Below, piece by piece: positions 1 through 5,095 of a stretch of DNA of 5,095 bases. The notes below the pieces were generated by a model. That model was not told where the DNA came from and searched no databases. It worked only from the letters and a program-made list of their open reading frames with translations. Location: positions 1-5,095 of the forward strand of contig CAISZB010000067.1 in assembly GCA_903889845.1 (NCBI GenBank), given 5' to 3'. The stretch is from an uncultured Verrucomicrobium sp. (GTDB lineage Bacteria > Verrucomicrobiota > Verrucomicrobiia > Methylacidiphilales > GAS474). Position numbers and translations under genes: made by a program. Positions within the stretch are counted from its first letter, which is position 1; every line of letters begins with the position of its first letter.

Positions 1-146
1 ACTCCCTCCGCGCGAAGCTCGGCAAGGCATCGATTCAGTTCCCGCTTCCCTCGCCAATTTTCCTCGACGCAAAAAAGAACGAGAAAGACCGCGCAGCCAA
101 TAAGACCCAAAAGGAGCCACAGCCATTTCTTTTTAGCCAGCTCCAT
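1..146 (-). CDS. N-terminus of a small membrane-anchored hypothetical protein (partial)
   Basis: This reading frame opens 8 bp after the aminotransferase stop and runs off the left edge, giving 48 complete codons. The N-terminus begins MELAKKKWLW. A lysine cluster (residues 5-7) is followed by a hydrophobic stretch at about residues 8-27 (LWLLLGLIGCAVFLVLFCV region), then a charged segment with ENWRGKREL at residues 29-37 and an amphipathic LAELRAEG. Positive residues before the hydrophobic run predict a cytoplasmic N-terminus and an exported remainder, so it is either a signal anchor or a signal peptide. From memory, similar ENxRGxR segments just after an N-terminal membrane helix occur in hypothetical proteins of the PVC group; this is recollection, not a search. 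By hand count positions 1-150 are about 52% GC, lower than the upstream genes. The function is unknown. The frame, the spacing and the membrane-protein-like N-terminus make it a real gene start. Confidence 0.68.
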   Translation of the reverse strand, partial: MELAKKKWLWLLLGLIGCAVFLVLFCVEENWRGKRELNRCLAELRAEG

Positions 147-154
147 AAAATCGG

Positions 155-1396
155 TTATTTCCGATCTGCTTCCGCCTCCCTCACCACCCCAAAACTCTCC
201 TCCGCAATCCGCACCGTCTCCGCAATATCGGCCTCGGTGTGGGCGGTAGAGAGGAACCAGTTGTGGTGGGGGTGGAAGAAGGCGCCTCGGGCGGTGACTT
301 CGGCGCAGAAACGTTGCTGGCGGCGCCAGTCGGGATCGTCGGCGAAGGTGGGGAACGGGATCGCGGGGGGGCCGCTGGGGAGGATGGTGAACCCATGCTT
401 CGCCCCGGCGGCGATGAGGCCGTCCATGAGGGCTTGGCCGCGCTGGCGGAGGGTCTCGACGGCGTTTTCCTTTTCCAACAGGTGGAGGCAGGCCAGGGAG
501 GCGGCCATCGGCGGGGGGCTGTTCCAATAGCTGCCGGTCAGGAAAACCTTGCTGGCGGCGATGCGGAGGTCTTTGCGGCCCAGGGTGGCGGAGAGGGGGT
601 GGCCGTTGGCGATGGCCTTGCAGAAGCAGATCAAATCGGGCTCGAAGCCGAAATAGCGGTGGGAGCCGCCGTGGTGGAGGCGGAACCCAGCCCGGATGTC
701 GTCCAGGATGAGGAGAATGCCCTCGCGGCGGCACCGTTCCTCGACGCCCCGGAGGAAGCCCTCGGCGGGGAGGACGGAGGGGGAGAAGGCGGGATGGTGG
801 AAGGGGGTGACGATGACGGCGGCGACCTGCCCCCGGAATTCCTTCAGCCGGGCCTCCAGCGATTCGAGGTCGTTCCAGCGGAAGGTGTGGATGTGGGCGA
901 TATCCTCGTCGATGAGGCCCGCGTGGCCGGGGGTGCACCACGGGTCGATGCCGTGGTAGGCCCCTTCGAGCTTCAGGATCTTCTTCCGCTTCGTCTGCTC
1001 GCGGGCGACCTGGACGGCCCACGTCGTCATGTCGGAGCCGTTCTTGCCGAAGACGGCCCAGGCGGCGAAGTCGACCTTGGAGACGAGGTATTCGGCCAGC
1101 TCGACCATGACGGGGCCGGGATGGTTCAGGCAGAGGGCGTCCCGACGCTGCTTCTCGGCGGCTTCCTCGACGGCCGGGTGCTGGTGCCCCAGGACAACGG
1201 GGCCGTAGCCGCACATGTAGTCGATATACTCGTTCCCGTCGGCGTCCCAATAACGGGACCCGGAGGCGCGGACGGCGTAGTAGGGGGAGCGGCCCGGCAG
1301 GACGGAGGCCGGGGTGGTATGACCGTAGATGCCGCCGGGAATGACGCGGGAAGCGCGCTCGAAGAGGGCGAGGGATTGGGAGAAGTCGCGGGCCAT
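155..1396 (-). CDS. Class III PLP-dependent aminotransferase, glutamate-1-semialdehyde aminomutase-like
   Basis: 413 residues, near the usual length for class III (fold type I) aminotransferases. Visible landmarks in order: an N-terminal segment typical of the glutamate-1-semialdehyde aminomutase group (SRVIPGG, 16-22); YWDADGNEYIDY (49-60); the cofactor phosphate loop NGSD (119-122), where many relatives have SGTE; YHG (148-150), whose Tyr stacks on the PLP ring; DDIRAGFR (232-239), whose first Asp should contact the pyridine nitrogen; and Lys260 in CKAIANGHPLSA, the expected Schiff-base lysine. The catalytic set looks intact, so this should be an active cytoplasmic enzyme. The start at 1396 is chosen because the frame further upstream overlaps the preceding gene and reads as low-complexity Arg/Pro/Gly. 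A weak GGA lies 9 bases before the ATG. True heme-pathway HemL is unlikely given the variant motifs and the non-tetrapyrrole neighbours. Amination or 1,2-amino transfer on a sugar- or lipid-pathway intermediate is more plausible, but the substrate is unknown. Confidence 0.93.
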   Translation of the reverse strand: MARDFSQSLALFERASRVIPGGIYGHTTPASVLPGRSPYYAVRASGSRYWDADGNEYIDYMCGYGPVVLGHQHPAVEEAAEKQRRDALCLNHPGPVMVELAEYLVSKVDFAAWAVFGKNGSDMTTWAVQVAREQTKRKKILKLEGAYHGIDPWCTPGHAGLIDEDIAHIHTFRWNDLESLEARLKEFRGQVAAVIVTPFHHPAFSPSVLPAEGFLRGVEERCRREGILLILDDIRAGFRLHHGGSHRYFGFEPDLICFCKAIANGHPLSATLGRKDLRIAASKVFLTGSYWNSPPPMAASLACLHLLEKENAVETLRQRGQALMDGLIAAGAKHGFTILPSGPPAIPFPTFADDPDWRRQQRFCAEVTARGAFFHPHHNWFLSTAHTEADIAETVRIAEESFGVVREAEADRK

Positions 1397-1401
1397 AAGC
1401 T

Positions 1402-2190
1402 TTATTCCAGATAATCGCGGAGGCGTTCCATTGCCAGGTTGATGCCATCGGCCAGAGGGACGAGGCCATCGACCGTGATCCGGCAGAGACCCACCTCGGC
1501 ATACGTGTCGGCCTCGTCGCGGAGGGTGGTGTAGGCGACGCCGATGTCGGCGAATTTTACCTGCACATCGGGCTTCCGGGGCGGCTGCCCCCACCCGGCA
1601 TTCCACATACCGAAGCGATTATCGAACCAGACCGTGGCGTTCTCTTCCCCGCCGATGGAGAATTCGGCCAAACCCTCGGGGATGCTCTTGAGGACGGCCT
1701 GAGCCATGGCGTCATATTCCGCCAAGGGGCGGAGGCCGAGGCCTGCCGCGATGAGCGTGAGCCGGGCGTGAAGGCGGCGCCCCTCGGGGGTTTCCAACAC
1801 GCGGTCCTCCCCTTCCAGAACGGCCTCCATCCGGTCGGCGATCTTGCTGAACCCGGCGAGGAGGCCGATATGCCACGCGCCCCAAATGGGGAGCGGCACG
1901 GCCACCGCGTTCCCGGCAAAGAACGCGTTCAAATGGCCCGCCGTCAGAAACAGAAGCGTGACATCGGCACGCGGCAAGGCCTCCGGCGCATGGGCGACGG
2001 TCCCCTTCGAAAAGGTGAGCGTGGCGGCAGGGCCTCCCGCGATGCGGAGGACGATCCGCGCCTCCCACGTCGCGGCCACCTGCCGGGCCTCCGGATCCTG
2101 GGCCAGGAGGTCGACGAAGCAGGGCAGGACGGCGTGGAGATAGAGCCGGGCGTGGCCCTGGGCGTTGAGGGGGGTGGGCGCGTGGCTCAT
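1402..2190 (-). CDS. Candidate lipid-binding protein with two tandem SCP2-like modules
   Basis: 262 residues with no signal peptide or clear membrane segment, so probably cytoplasmic. Two stretches read like SCP2 (sterol carrier protein 2) folds. Module one, about residues 44-120, has the strand pair ARIVLRI and ATLTFSKG, then a PRADVTLLFLTAGHLNAFFAGNA-type segment (start of the helix/ligand part) and a hydrophobic helix ending near KIADRME. Module two, about 176-262, has AEFSIGGEENATVWFDNRFG, then KPDVQVKFADIGVAY and a C-terminal helix DGINLAMERLRDYL. Both carry the pattern 'D-V-x-[LV]-x-F ... helix ... G ... [IV]A-[DM]'. In the known family SCP2 domains bind hydrophobic ligands such as acyl chains or sterols; a carrier role here is inference. 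The start at 2190 shares one base with the upstream glycosyltransferase stop (TGATG), and 5 bp separate its stop from the aminotransferase. The frame upstream of 2190 is an Arg/Pro-rich shadow and is excluded. It could instead be an unrelated alpha/beta family; fold comparison would decide. Confidence 0.8.
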   Translation of the reverse strand: MSHAPTPLNAQGHARLYLHAVLPCFVDLLAQDPEARQVAATWEARIVLRIAGGPAATLTFSKGTVAHAPEALPRADVTLLFLTAGHLNAFFAGNAVAVPLPIWGAWHIGLLAGFSKIADRMEAVLEGEDRVLETPEGRRLHARLTLIAAGLGLRPLAEYDAMAQAVLKSIPEGLAEFSIGGEENATVWFDNRFGMWNAGWGQPPRKPDVQVKFADIGVAYTTLRDEADTYAEVGLCRITVDGLVPLADGINLAMERLRDYLE

Positions 2191-2192
2191 CA
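2188..2192 (-). promoter_or_regulatory. TGATG stop/start overlap (translational coupling)
   Basis: The glycosyltransferase TGA (2192-2190) shares its last base with the ATG of the SCP2-like gene (2190-2188). The nearest purine-rich bases on this strand (TTGGAAAA, about 13-20 bases upstream) are too far and too weak for a standard Shine-Dalgarno. The overlap supports coordinated, near-stoichiometric synthesis of the two proteins. Confidence 0.7.
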
Positions 2193-3332
2193 CAGGAGGT
2201 TTTCCAAGGTTTTCAGGATATCGACCGGGGTGGTGCGGGGCCGGACGGCCTCCATCCGGCTCAGGAAGCCCAGCCGGAGCTCGGGCCGGTCGATCCAGTC
2301 GCGGAGGGCGGCGGGAAGGTCGGCGGGCTTGCGGATCGAGACGGAGAGGCGGTGTTCCCGGCAAAAGCGTTCCGTGATCATCTCCTGCGGCATGATGCCG
2401 CCCAGGCGGTTGAAGAGGAGCGGGCAGCCGCTCTGGATCGCCTCGTTCGTCGTCCCGGAACCGGGCCGGGCGACGATGGCCGAGGCGGAGCGCATGAGGA
2501 GGGCCATCTTGTCGGTCGTCGGGAGGGCGCGGACCGTGATCCCCTGCTTCTCCAGGATCGGGGCCAGTTCCTCGACGCGCCACCGCGTCGCGTCGCTGCT
2601 CCCGCAAAGGGCGACGACCTGGAGGGGCCGCTCCAGCCGGGGCAGGACGCGGAGGAAGCGCTCGTGATTGTTCGCGCTGTTCGCGCCGGTGCTGAGGATG
2701 ACGGTGAACTTGTCGGGATCGAGCTTCAGCGTCCCGTTCCAGAAGGCCTCGGTCTCCCGGTAATCGGGCTCCGCATAGAAGCTGGGATGGAGGAGGAAGC
2801 CCCCGGCCTTGGCCTTTTCCTTCGCCATCCCGAGGTCGAGGGCGGCATCGACGGTCTCCGGCATCGAGCCGATGAAGAGGTCGGCGTCGGGGTTGACCCA
2901 ATGGCGGCTCATGCCGTAGCCGCCCCACATCTCGGCGCAATAGGTGACGCACCGCACCTTGTCCCGGCCCAGGACGTGCCGGGCGATCTCGAAGAAGCCG
3001 TGATTCGTCGAGCCGTGGACGCTGACGATGACGTCCGGGCGGAAGTTTTCCAGCACCTCGATGTAGCGGCCCCGGCCCAGGATGCGGTGGCCGTGCCGGA
3101 ACATGGCGGCGAATTCGAGATAATTGAAATAGAGATGATGGAGCTGCGGCCACGTCCGCTGGATGCCGTTGTAGAGCTCGACGCCGAAGCGGTAGAGACC
3201 GTGCGTCGATTCGAGGGCGGAATGGACGTCGATCTTCCAGCCCGGCCTTTCCTTCGCCGTCCATTGGGCGAGGGAACGCGCCCGCATATTGTGTCCCCCC
3301 CCGGTCGAGGAGGTCAGAACCATGATCCGCAT
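2190..3332 (-). CDS. GT-B glycosyltransferase, MGDG synthase / GT28-like
   Basis: 380 residues, the usual length for two-domain GT-B enzymes. The N-terminus MRIMVLTSSTGGGHNMRA is a first Rossmann strand followed by the glycine-rich GGGHNMRARSL loop (11-21), as in monogalactosyldiacylglycerol synthases and processive diacylglycerol glucosyltransferases. RPDVIVSVHGS (98-108) is a typical mid-domain strand and loop. The C-terminal, nucleotide-sugar-binding domain starts near VILSTGANSANNHERFL (211-227), continues with VVALCGSSD (239-247), and holds the donor-binding signature PGSGTTNEA (290-298) followed by GCPLLFN. The family moves a sugar from a UDP-sugar onto a lipid acceptor at the cytoplasmic membrane face; the actual donor and acceptor cannot be read here. 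There is no signal peptide. The start at 3332 overlaps the upstream stop by one base (TAATG); Met4 is an alternative start, and no Shine-Dalgarno precedes either. Its position before a candidate lipid-binding protein supports a lipid acceptor. Confidence 0.9.
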   Translation of the reverse strand: MRIMVLTSSTGGGHNMRARSLAQWTAKERPGWKIDVHSALESTHGLYRFGVELYNGIQRTWPQLHHLYFNYLEFAAMFRHGHRILGRGRYIEVLENFRPDVIVSVHGSTNHGFFEIARHVLGRDKVRCVTYCAEMWGGYGMSRHWVNPDADLFIGSMPETVDAALDLGMAKEKAKAGGFLLHPSFYAEPDYRETEAFWNGTLKLDPDKFTVILSTGANSANNHERFLRVLPRLERPLQVVALCGSSDATRWRVEELAPILEKQGITVRALPTTDKMALLMRSASAIVARPGSGTTNEAIQSGCPLLFNRLGGIMPQEMITERFCREHRLSVSIRKPADLPAALRDWIDRPELRLGFLSRMEAVRPRTTPVDILKTLENLL

Positions 3333-3334
3333 TA
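3330..3334 (-). promoter_or_regulatory. TAATG stop/start overlap (translational coupling)
   Basis: The HTTM-like gene's TAA (3334-3332) shares its last base with the ATG of the glycosyltransferase (3332-3330). The upstream bases (AAGTCCTTTCC) contain no Shine-Dalgarno, so coupling by re-initiation is likely. A second in-frame ATG three codons downstream is an alternative start. Confidence 0.65.
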
Positions 3335-4315
3335 GGAAAGGACTTTGGGCCTAGATGTTTTCCCCGTCAACCGATGAAGCAACCATCCCAGGCCGGGCGT
3401 CCGGCTCCAGCAAGCCCACCCCAGATCGGTCGGCGGAGCCCAAGGGCAGCAGAGCAGGAAGAGGGAGACGAAGAGGACCATCGGGATGAAGACGATGGTG
3501 AAGATAAAATAGGTGCCGATATGGAACAGGAGCATCGCCAGCCCGACGGGCCGGATCAACTCGGGCCGGAAGGCGGCCCACAGCGCCGCGATCTGGAGGT
3601 AAATCACCCCGAGGTAGAGCGCCCAACCGATCCAATGATGCCCGATCAGCCAGACGGCGACGCCGTTCGAGGTATTCGTCTGGTTGAGGCGGTCGGCGAT
3701 TTGCTCGGAGAGGGAGTAGGGATTGAGGACCGTCATCTCCCCGTTCCACGCCTGCCAGAGGCACCCGCCGACCTTCGACATCCCGGCCATGAAATAGATG
3801 TAGAGGAGGAGACACGTGACGATCCAGACGACATGCAGGAACTGCTGGCGCACCGCACGGGAAGCCCCCCTGAGGAACCCCTCCTGCGGCAGGAAGACGA
3901 AGATCAGGGAGGCGAAGACCCACCCGTGCATGCTGTGCCCGATCTTTCCGAAGGAGTTGGCATAGGCCACGTATTCGAGGACGCCGAGGAAGGCGACGAT
4001 CCGCGCCCAGCGGTTCTCCGGGAAGACCAGGGCCGCCACCGCCCCGAAGAGGGAGAGGCAAAGAATCGCCGTGATTCCCCCCTCCGAATGGAGCCACCCA
4101 ACGGGCCAAAGCGTCCGCGTCGGCACATGGTGGACGATTCCCTCCCACGCCGGGATCAGGCTCGCCGCCAGGTAGGTCAATCCGGCGTAGAAGGCCCGGA
4201 CCATCACGCGGGCGTTCCCCCACGCCTCCGTCTGGCGATGGAAAGACAGAGGCACTGGAACGGAAACCCCGGCAAAGCAGCGGCGGACGGCACGAATGCG
4301 GGCGAACCAGGTCAT
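3332..4315 (-). CDS. Polytopic membrane protein, HTTM / gamma-carboxylase-like
   Basis: 327 residues with about seven or eight hydrophobic segments, roughly at 38-55, 81-98, 105-121, 133-143, 160-178, 223-247 and 257-292 (the last long enough for two). Family-like landmarks are GKIGHSMHGW (123-132) with two histidines in a membrane-proximal position, and YFMAGMSKV (174-182) followed by a Trp at 190 and Gly at 192. This pattern resembles the 'Y-x-x-AG-x-x-K-[LV] ... W-x-x-G' segment of HTTM proteins, the bacterial relatives of vitamin K-dependent gamma-glutamyl carboxylase. A further histidine (265) sits in LLFHIGTYF. Whether it is a carboxylase or another membrane enzyme or transporter is unknown. 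The start at 4315 overlaps the preceding stop by 4 bp (ATGA); the open frame further upstream lies inside the preceding gene and is not membrane-like. It ends with a basic cytoplasmic-type tail (RLTGKTSRPK). The family assignment rests on motif recall. Confidence 0.82.
   Translation of the reverse strand: MTWFARIRAVRRCFAGVSVPVPLSFHRQTEAWGNARVMVRAFYAGLTYLAASLIPAWEGIVHHVPTRTLWPVGWLHSEGGITAILCLSLFGAVAALVFPENRWARIVAFLGVLEYVAYANSFGKIGHSMHGWVFASLIFVFLPQEGFLRGASRAVRQQFLHVVWIVTCLLLYIYFMAGMSKVGGCLWQAWNGEMTVLNPYSLSEQIADRLNQTNTSNGVAVWLIGHHWIGWALYLGVIYLQIAALWAAFRPELIRPVGLAMLLFHIGTYFIFTIVFIPMVLFVSLFLLCCPWAPPTDLGWACWSRTPGLGWLLHRLTGKTSRPKVLS
4312..4315 (-). promoter_or_regulatory. ATGA start/stop overlap (translational coupling)
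   Basis: On the minus strand the ATG of the HTTM-like gene (4315-4313) and the TGA of the small anchored protein (4314-4312) overlap as ATGA. The bases before it are pyrimidine-rich (CTTTCTTTCCCC), with no Shine-Dalgarno. Re-initiation by the terminating ribosome is therefore the likely way the second gene is translated, and it fixes the start chosen. Confidence 0.75.
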
Positions 4316-4773
4316 GGGGAAAGAAAGGTGCGGAGCGGAGTTTCCTTCGCCGGGGCCTTCGTCCGCCACAGGACGATCGGATCGGCTTCGACGGAAACAA
4401 CGCGGTAGACGGTGCCGTGGTTCATCACGGCCTCCAGATAGGTCCGCTGCCGGGCGACCCCGGCCTCGTCCCCCCGCTGGCACGCCCGCCCCAGGCGCTG
4501 GACGACCCGGAAGAGGACGACGGAGCGGGCGTTCTGGACCACGCCCTCGGCCCGGTTCAGGGCCAGGGGCGGATCGAAGACCCGGTCGCCCGATCGCTCA
4601 ACGTAGACCTGGTAGACCTTCCCGTTCGGCTCGACGGGGAAAAGGATCCACGAATAGAAGGGAAAAATCTCCAAGAGCGGCGTCGCCAGGGAGGCGAAGC
4701 CGAGCAACGCCGCGGCGGCCAGGGCGAAGGCCCCGGCGACGACTCTCTGGCGGTAGGAACTCCAGTGGCGCAT
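4312..4773 (-). CDS. Small membrane-anchored hypothetical protein, first gene of the operon
   Basis: 153 residues. The N-terminus MRHWSSYRQR is basic, followed by one alanine/leucine-rich hydrophobic segment at about 11-32, so by the positive-inside rule the N-terminus is cytoplasmic and some 120 residues lie outside the membrane. Directly after the helix comes an aromatic stretch (LEIFPFYSWILFPVEPN, 34-50), then a soluble part with VYQVYVERSGDRVFDPP and a helical region at about 72-115. No catalytic motif is recognised. Its stop overlaps the start of the HTTM-like gene by 4 bp, which implies co-translation and possibly a complex with that protein. I recall short proteins with an aromatic post-helix segment beside HTTM-type genes, but have not verified it. 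The start at 4773 is the only suitable ATG before the hydrophobic segment; no Shine-Dalgarno precedes it. Confidence 0.83.
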   Translation of the reverse strand: MRHWSSYRQRVVAGAFALAAAALLGFASLATPLLEIFPFYSWILFPVEPNGKVYQVYVERSGDRVFDPPLALNRAEGVVQNARSVVLFRVVQRLGRACQRGDEAGVARQRTYLEAVMNHGTVYRVVSVEADPIVLWRTKAPAKETPLRTFLSP

Positions 4774-4836
4774 CGGATGAAAATAAAAAGCGCACGGGGG
4801 CTTGGCGAGGTTTTACTTTTGCCTCATTCTCCCCGG
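4774..4836. promoter_or_regulatory. Divergent intergenic region with both promoters
   Basis: This 63-bp gap is the only substantial non-coding stretch and separates two divergent starts, so promoters for both directions are expected here. It includes AT-rich runs unlike the flanks (AAAATAAAAAG at 4780-4790 and TTTTACTTTT at 4811-4820). On the minus strand TATTTT (4785-4780) is a 4/6 match to a -10 box, with TCGCCA (4808-4803) 17 bp upstream as a 4/6 match to a -35 box. That arrangement would put the transcript start at or beside the ATG at 4773. On the plus strand TTGGCG (4802-4807) and CATTCT (4825-4830) are poorer matches. These boxes are weak and the housekeeping consensus may not apply. 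No clear operator palindrome or terminator hairpin was seen. Confidence 0.45.
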
Positions 4837-5095
4837 ATGGCACGGATCCTCTACGGCGTGATGGGCAACACCCACGGCCACATCATGCGCACCCTCTCCC
4901 TCGTCTCCCGGATGCCGGAGCACGAGTTCCTCTTCGTCGGCGGCGGCAAGGTCCCCCCCGCCATCGCCGCGCTGAAGAAATGGAAAGTGATCGACGTCCC
5001 CGTCCTCCGCACCGTCCACCGGAACCAGAGCGTCTCCATCCCCCGGACCCTCGGCCAGATCGTCTCCTGCCACCTGGCCATCCCCCGCGTCGTCG
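4837..5095 (+). CDS. N-terminal part of a second GT-B glycosyltransferase (partial)
   Basis: 86 complete codons run off the right edge. The protein begins MARILYGVMGNTHGHIMR: a first Rossmann strand (ILYGVMG) and then a GNTHGHIMRTLSL loop (10-22) of the 'G-x-G/H-x-x-R-x-x-x-L' type that opens GT-B glycosyltransferases using nucleotide sugars. A second strand, HEFLFVGGGKV (29-39), and a third, KVIDVPV (50-56), follow as expected for that domain. The start resembles GT28 / MJ1255-like glycosyltransferases, but the donor-binding C-terminal half lies outside the window, so the family cannot be fixed. The organisation parallels the N-terminus of the minus-strand glycosyltransferase (GGGHNMRARSL), but the two are clearly divergent. 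It is transcribed away from the six-gene operon across a 63-bp gap. No Shine-Dalgarno precedes the ATG. Codon use is strongly C-ending, as in the neighbours. Confidence 0.85.
   Translation, partial: MARILYGVMGNTHGHIMRTLSLVSRMPEHEFLFVGGGKVPPAIAALKKWKVIDVPVLRTVHRNQSVSIPRTLGQIVSCHLAIPRVV

Larger units (their letters stand above)
1..4773 (-). other. Predicted six-gene operon
   Basis: All six minus-strand genes are packed with no room for internal terminators: 4-bp overlap, 1-bp overlap, 1-bp overlap, 5-bp gap and 8-bp gap in transcription order. The single likely promoter is upstream of 4773. The operon continues beyond the left edge because the last gene is incomplete and no terminator hairpin appears. 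Functions are membrane anchor, HTTM-like membrane protein, GT-B glycosyltransferase, SCP2-like protein, aminotransferase and a second membrane-anchored protein. Operon status is inferred from spacing; a weak internal promoter within a coding sequence cannot be excluded. Confidence 0.85.

Noticed and set aside
239..1414. Long open frame on the plus strand opposite the aminotransferase (391 codons)
   Set aside because: Its product is a Gly/Ala/Glu/Asp-rich, low-complexity chain with no fold-like pattern. It is the expected antisense shadow of a high-GC gene; the opposite strand has an intact catalytic enzyme.
2194..2199. Perfect AGGAGG on the plus strand near 2194
   Set aside because: It lies on the wrong strand for the minus-strand start at 2190 (it reads CCTCCT there), and no plausible plus-strand gene starts downstream.
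2196..2217. Short near-repeat AGGTTTTCC / AGGTTTTCAG
   Set aside because: It falls in the coding end of the glycosyltransferase (KTLENLL) and comes from similar Leu/Glu/Asn codons; too short to be a functional repeat.
2191..3264. N-terminal extension of the SCP2-like reading frame through the glycosyltransferase region
   Set aside because: The extra residues are Arg/Pro/Gly-rich and lie out of frame over a well-supported glycosyltransferase. The ATG at 2190, coupled to the TGA, is the sensible start, so this is not a fusion protein.
2352..3335. Long plus-strand open frame opposite the glycosyltransferase
   Set aside because: Acidic/Arg/Pro-rich composition without motifs, fully antisense to a recognisable GT-B enzyme.
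3351..4400. Second minus-strand open frame overlapping the HTTM-like gene
   Set aside because: Its Arg/Pro/Gly-rich product has no transmembrane pattern, while the chosen frame has clear hydrophobic segments and coupled start and stop codons.
3374..4408. Long plus-strand open frame opposite the HTTM-like gene
   Set aside because: Very rich in Asp, Glu, Arg and Pro because it is antisense to hydrophobic membrane segments; no independent coding signal.

Overview
The window is a compact, high-GC bacterial locus (roughly 60-70% GC by eye over most of it) with almost no non-coding DNA. Six genes lie head to tail on the minus strand and one gene diverges on the plus strand. No rRNA, tRNA, CRISPR array, insertion sequence or phage feature was seen. 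The organism cannot be named from this stretch. GC content, near-absence of Shine-Dalgarno sequences and the style of the hypothetical proteins fit a member of the PVC group, perhaps Verrucomicrobiota. That is a guess from recalled sequence style, not a demonstrated assignment.

Layout in the order of minus-strand transcription: (1) 4773-4312, a small protein with one N-terminal membrane anchor and an extracytoplasmic tail; (2) 4315-3332, a polytopic membrane protein resembling the HTTM / vitamin K-dependent gamma-carboxylase-like family; (3) 3332-2190, a GT-B glycosyltransferase resembling the monogalactosyldiacylglycerol synthase / GT28 group; (4) 2190-1402, a protein that looks like two divergent SCP2-like (sterol carrier) modules in tandem; (5) 1396-155, a class III PLP-dependent aminotransferase of the glutamate-1-semialdehyde aminomutase-like subgroup; (6) 146 to beyond position 1, the N-terminus of a small membrane-anchored protein of lower GC. 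The junctions are a 4-bp ATGA overlap, two 1-bp overlaps (TAATG and TGATG), and gaps of 5 and 8 bp, so the six genes almost certainly form one translationally coupled operon.

On the plus strand, from 4837 to the window end, is the N-terminus of a second GT-B glycosyltransferase. It is separated from the operon by a 63-bp divergent intergenic region that must hold both promoters.

Taken together, the locus suggests envelope lipid or glycolipid chemistry. It encodes two glycosyltransferases with a related N-terminal glycine/histidine motif, a candidate lipid-binding SCP2-like protein, an aminotransferase that could supply an amino group, and membrane proteins. The pathway, substrates and product are not recognisable from the sequence. 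The combination does not match a system I know and is the main point of interest here.
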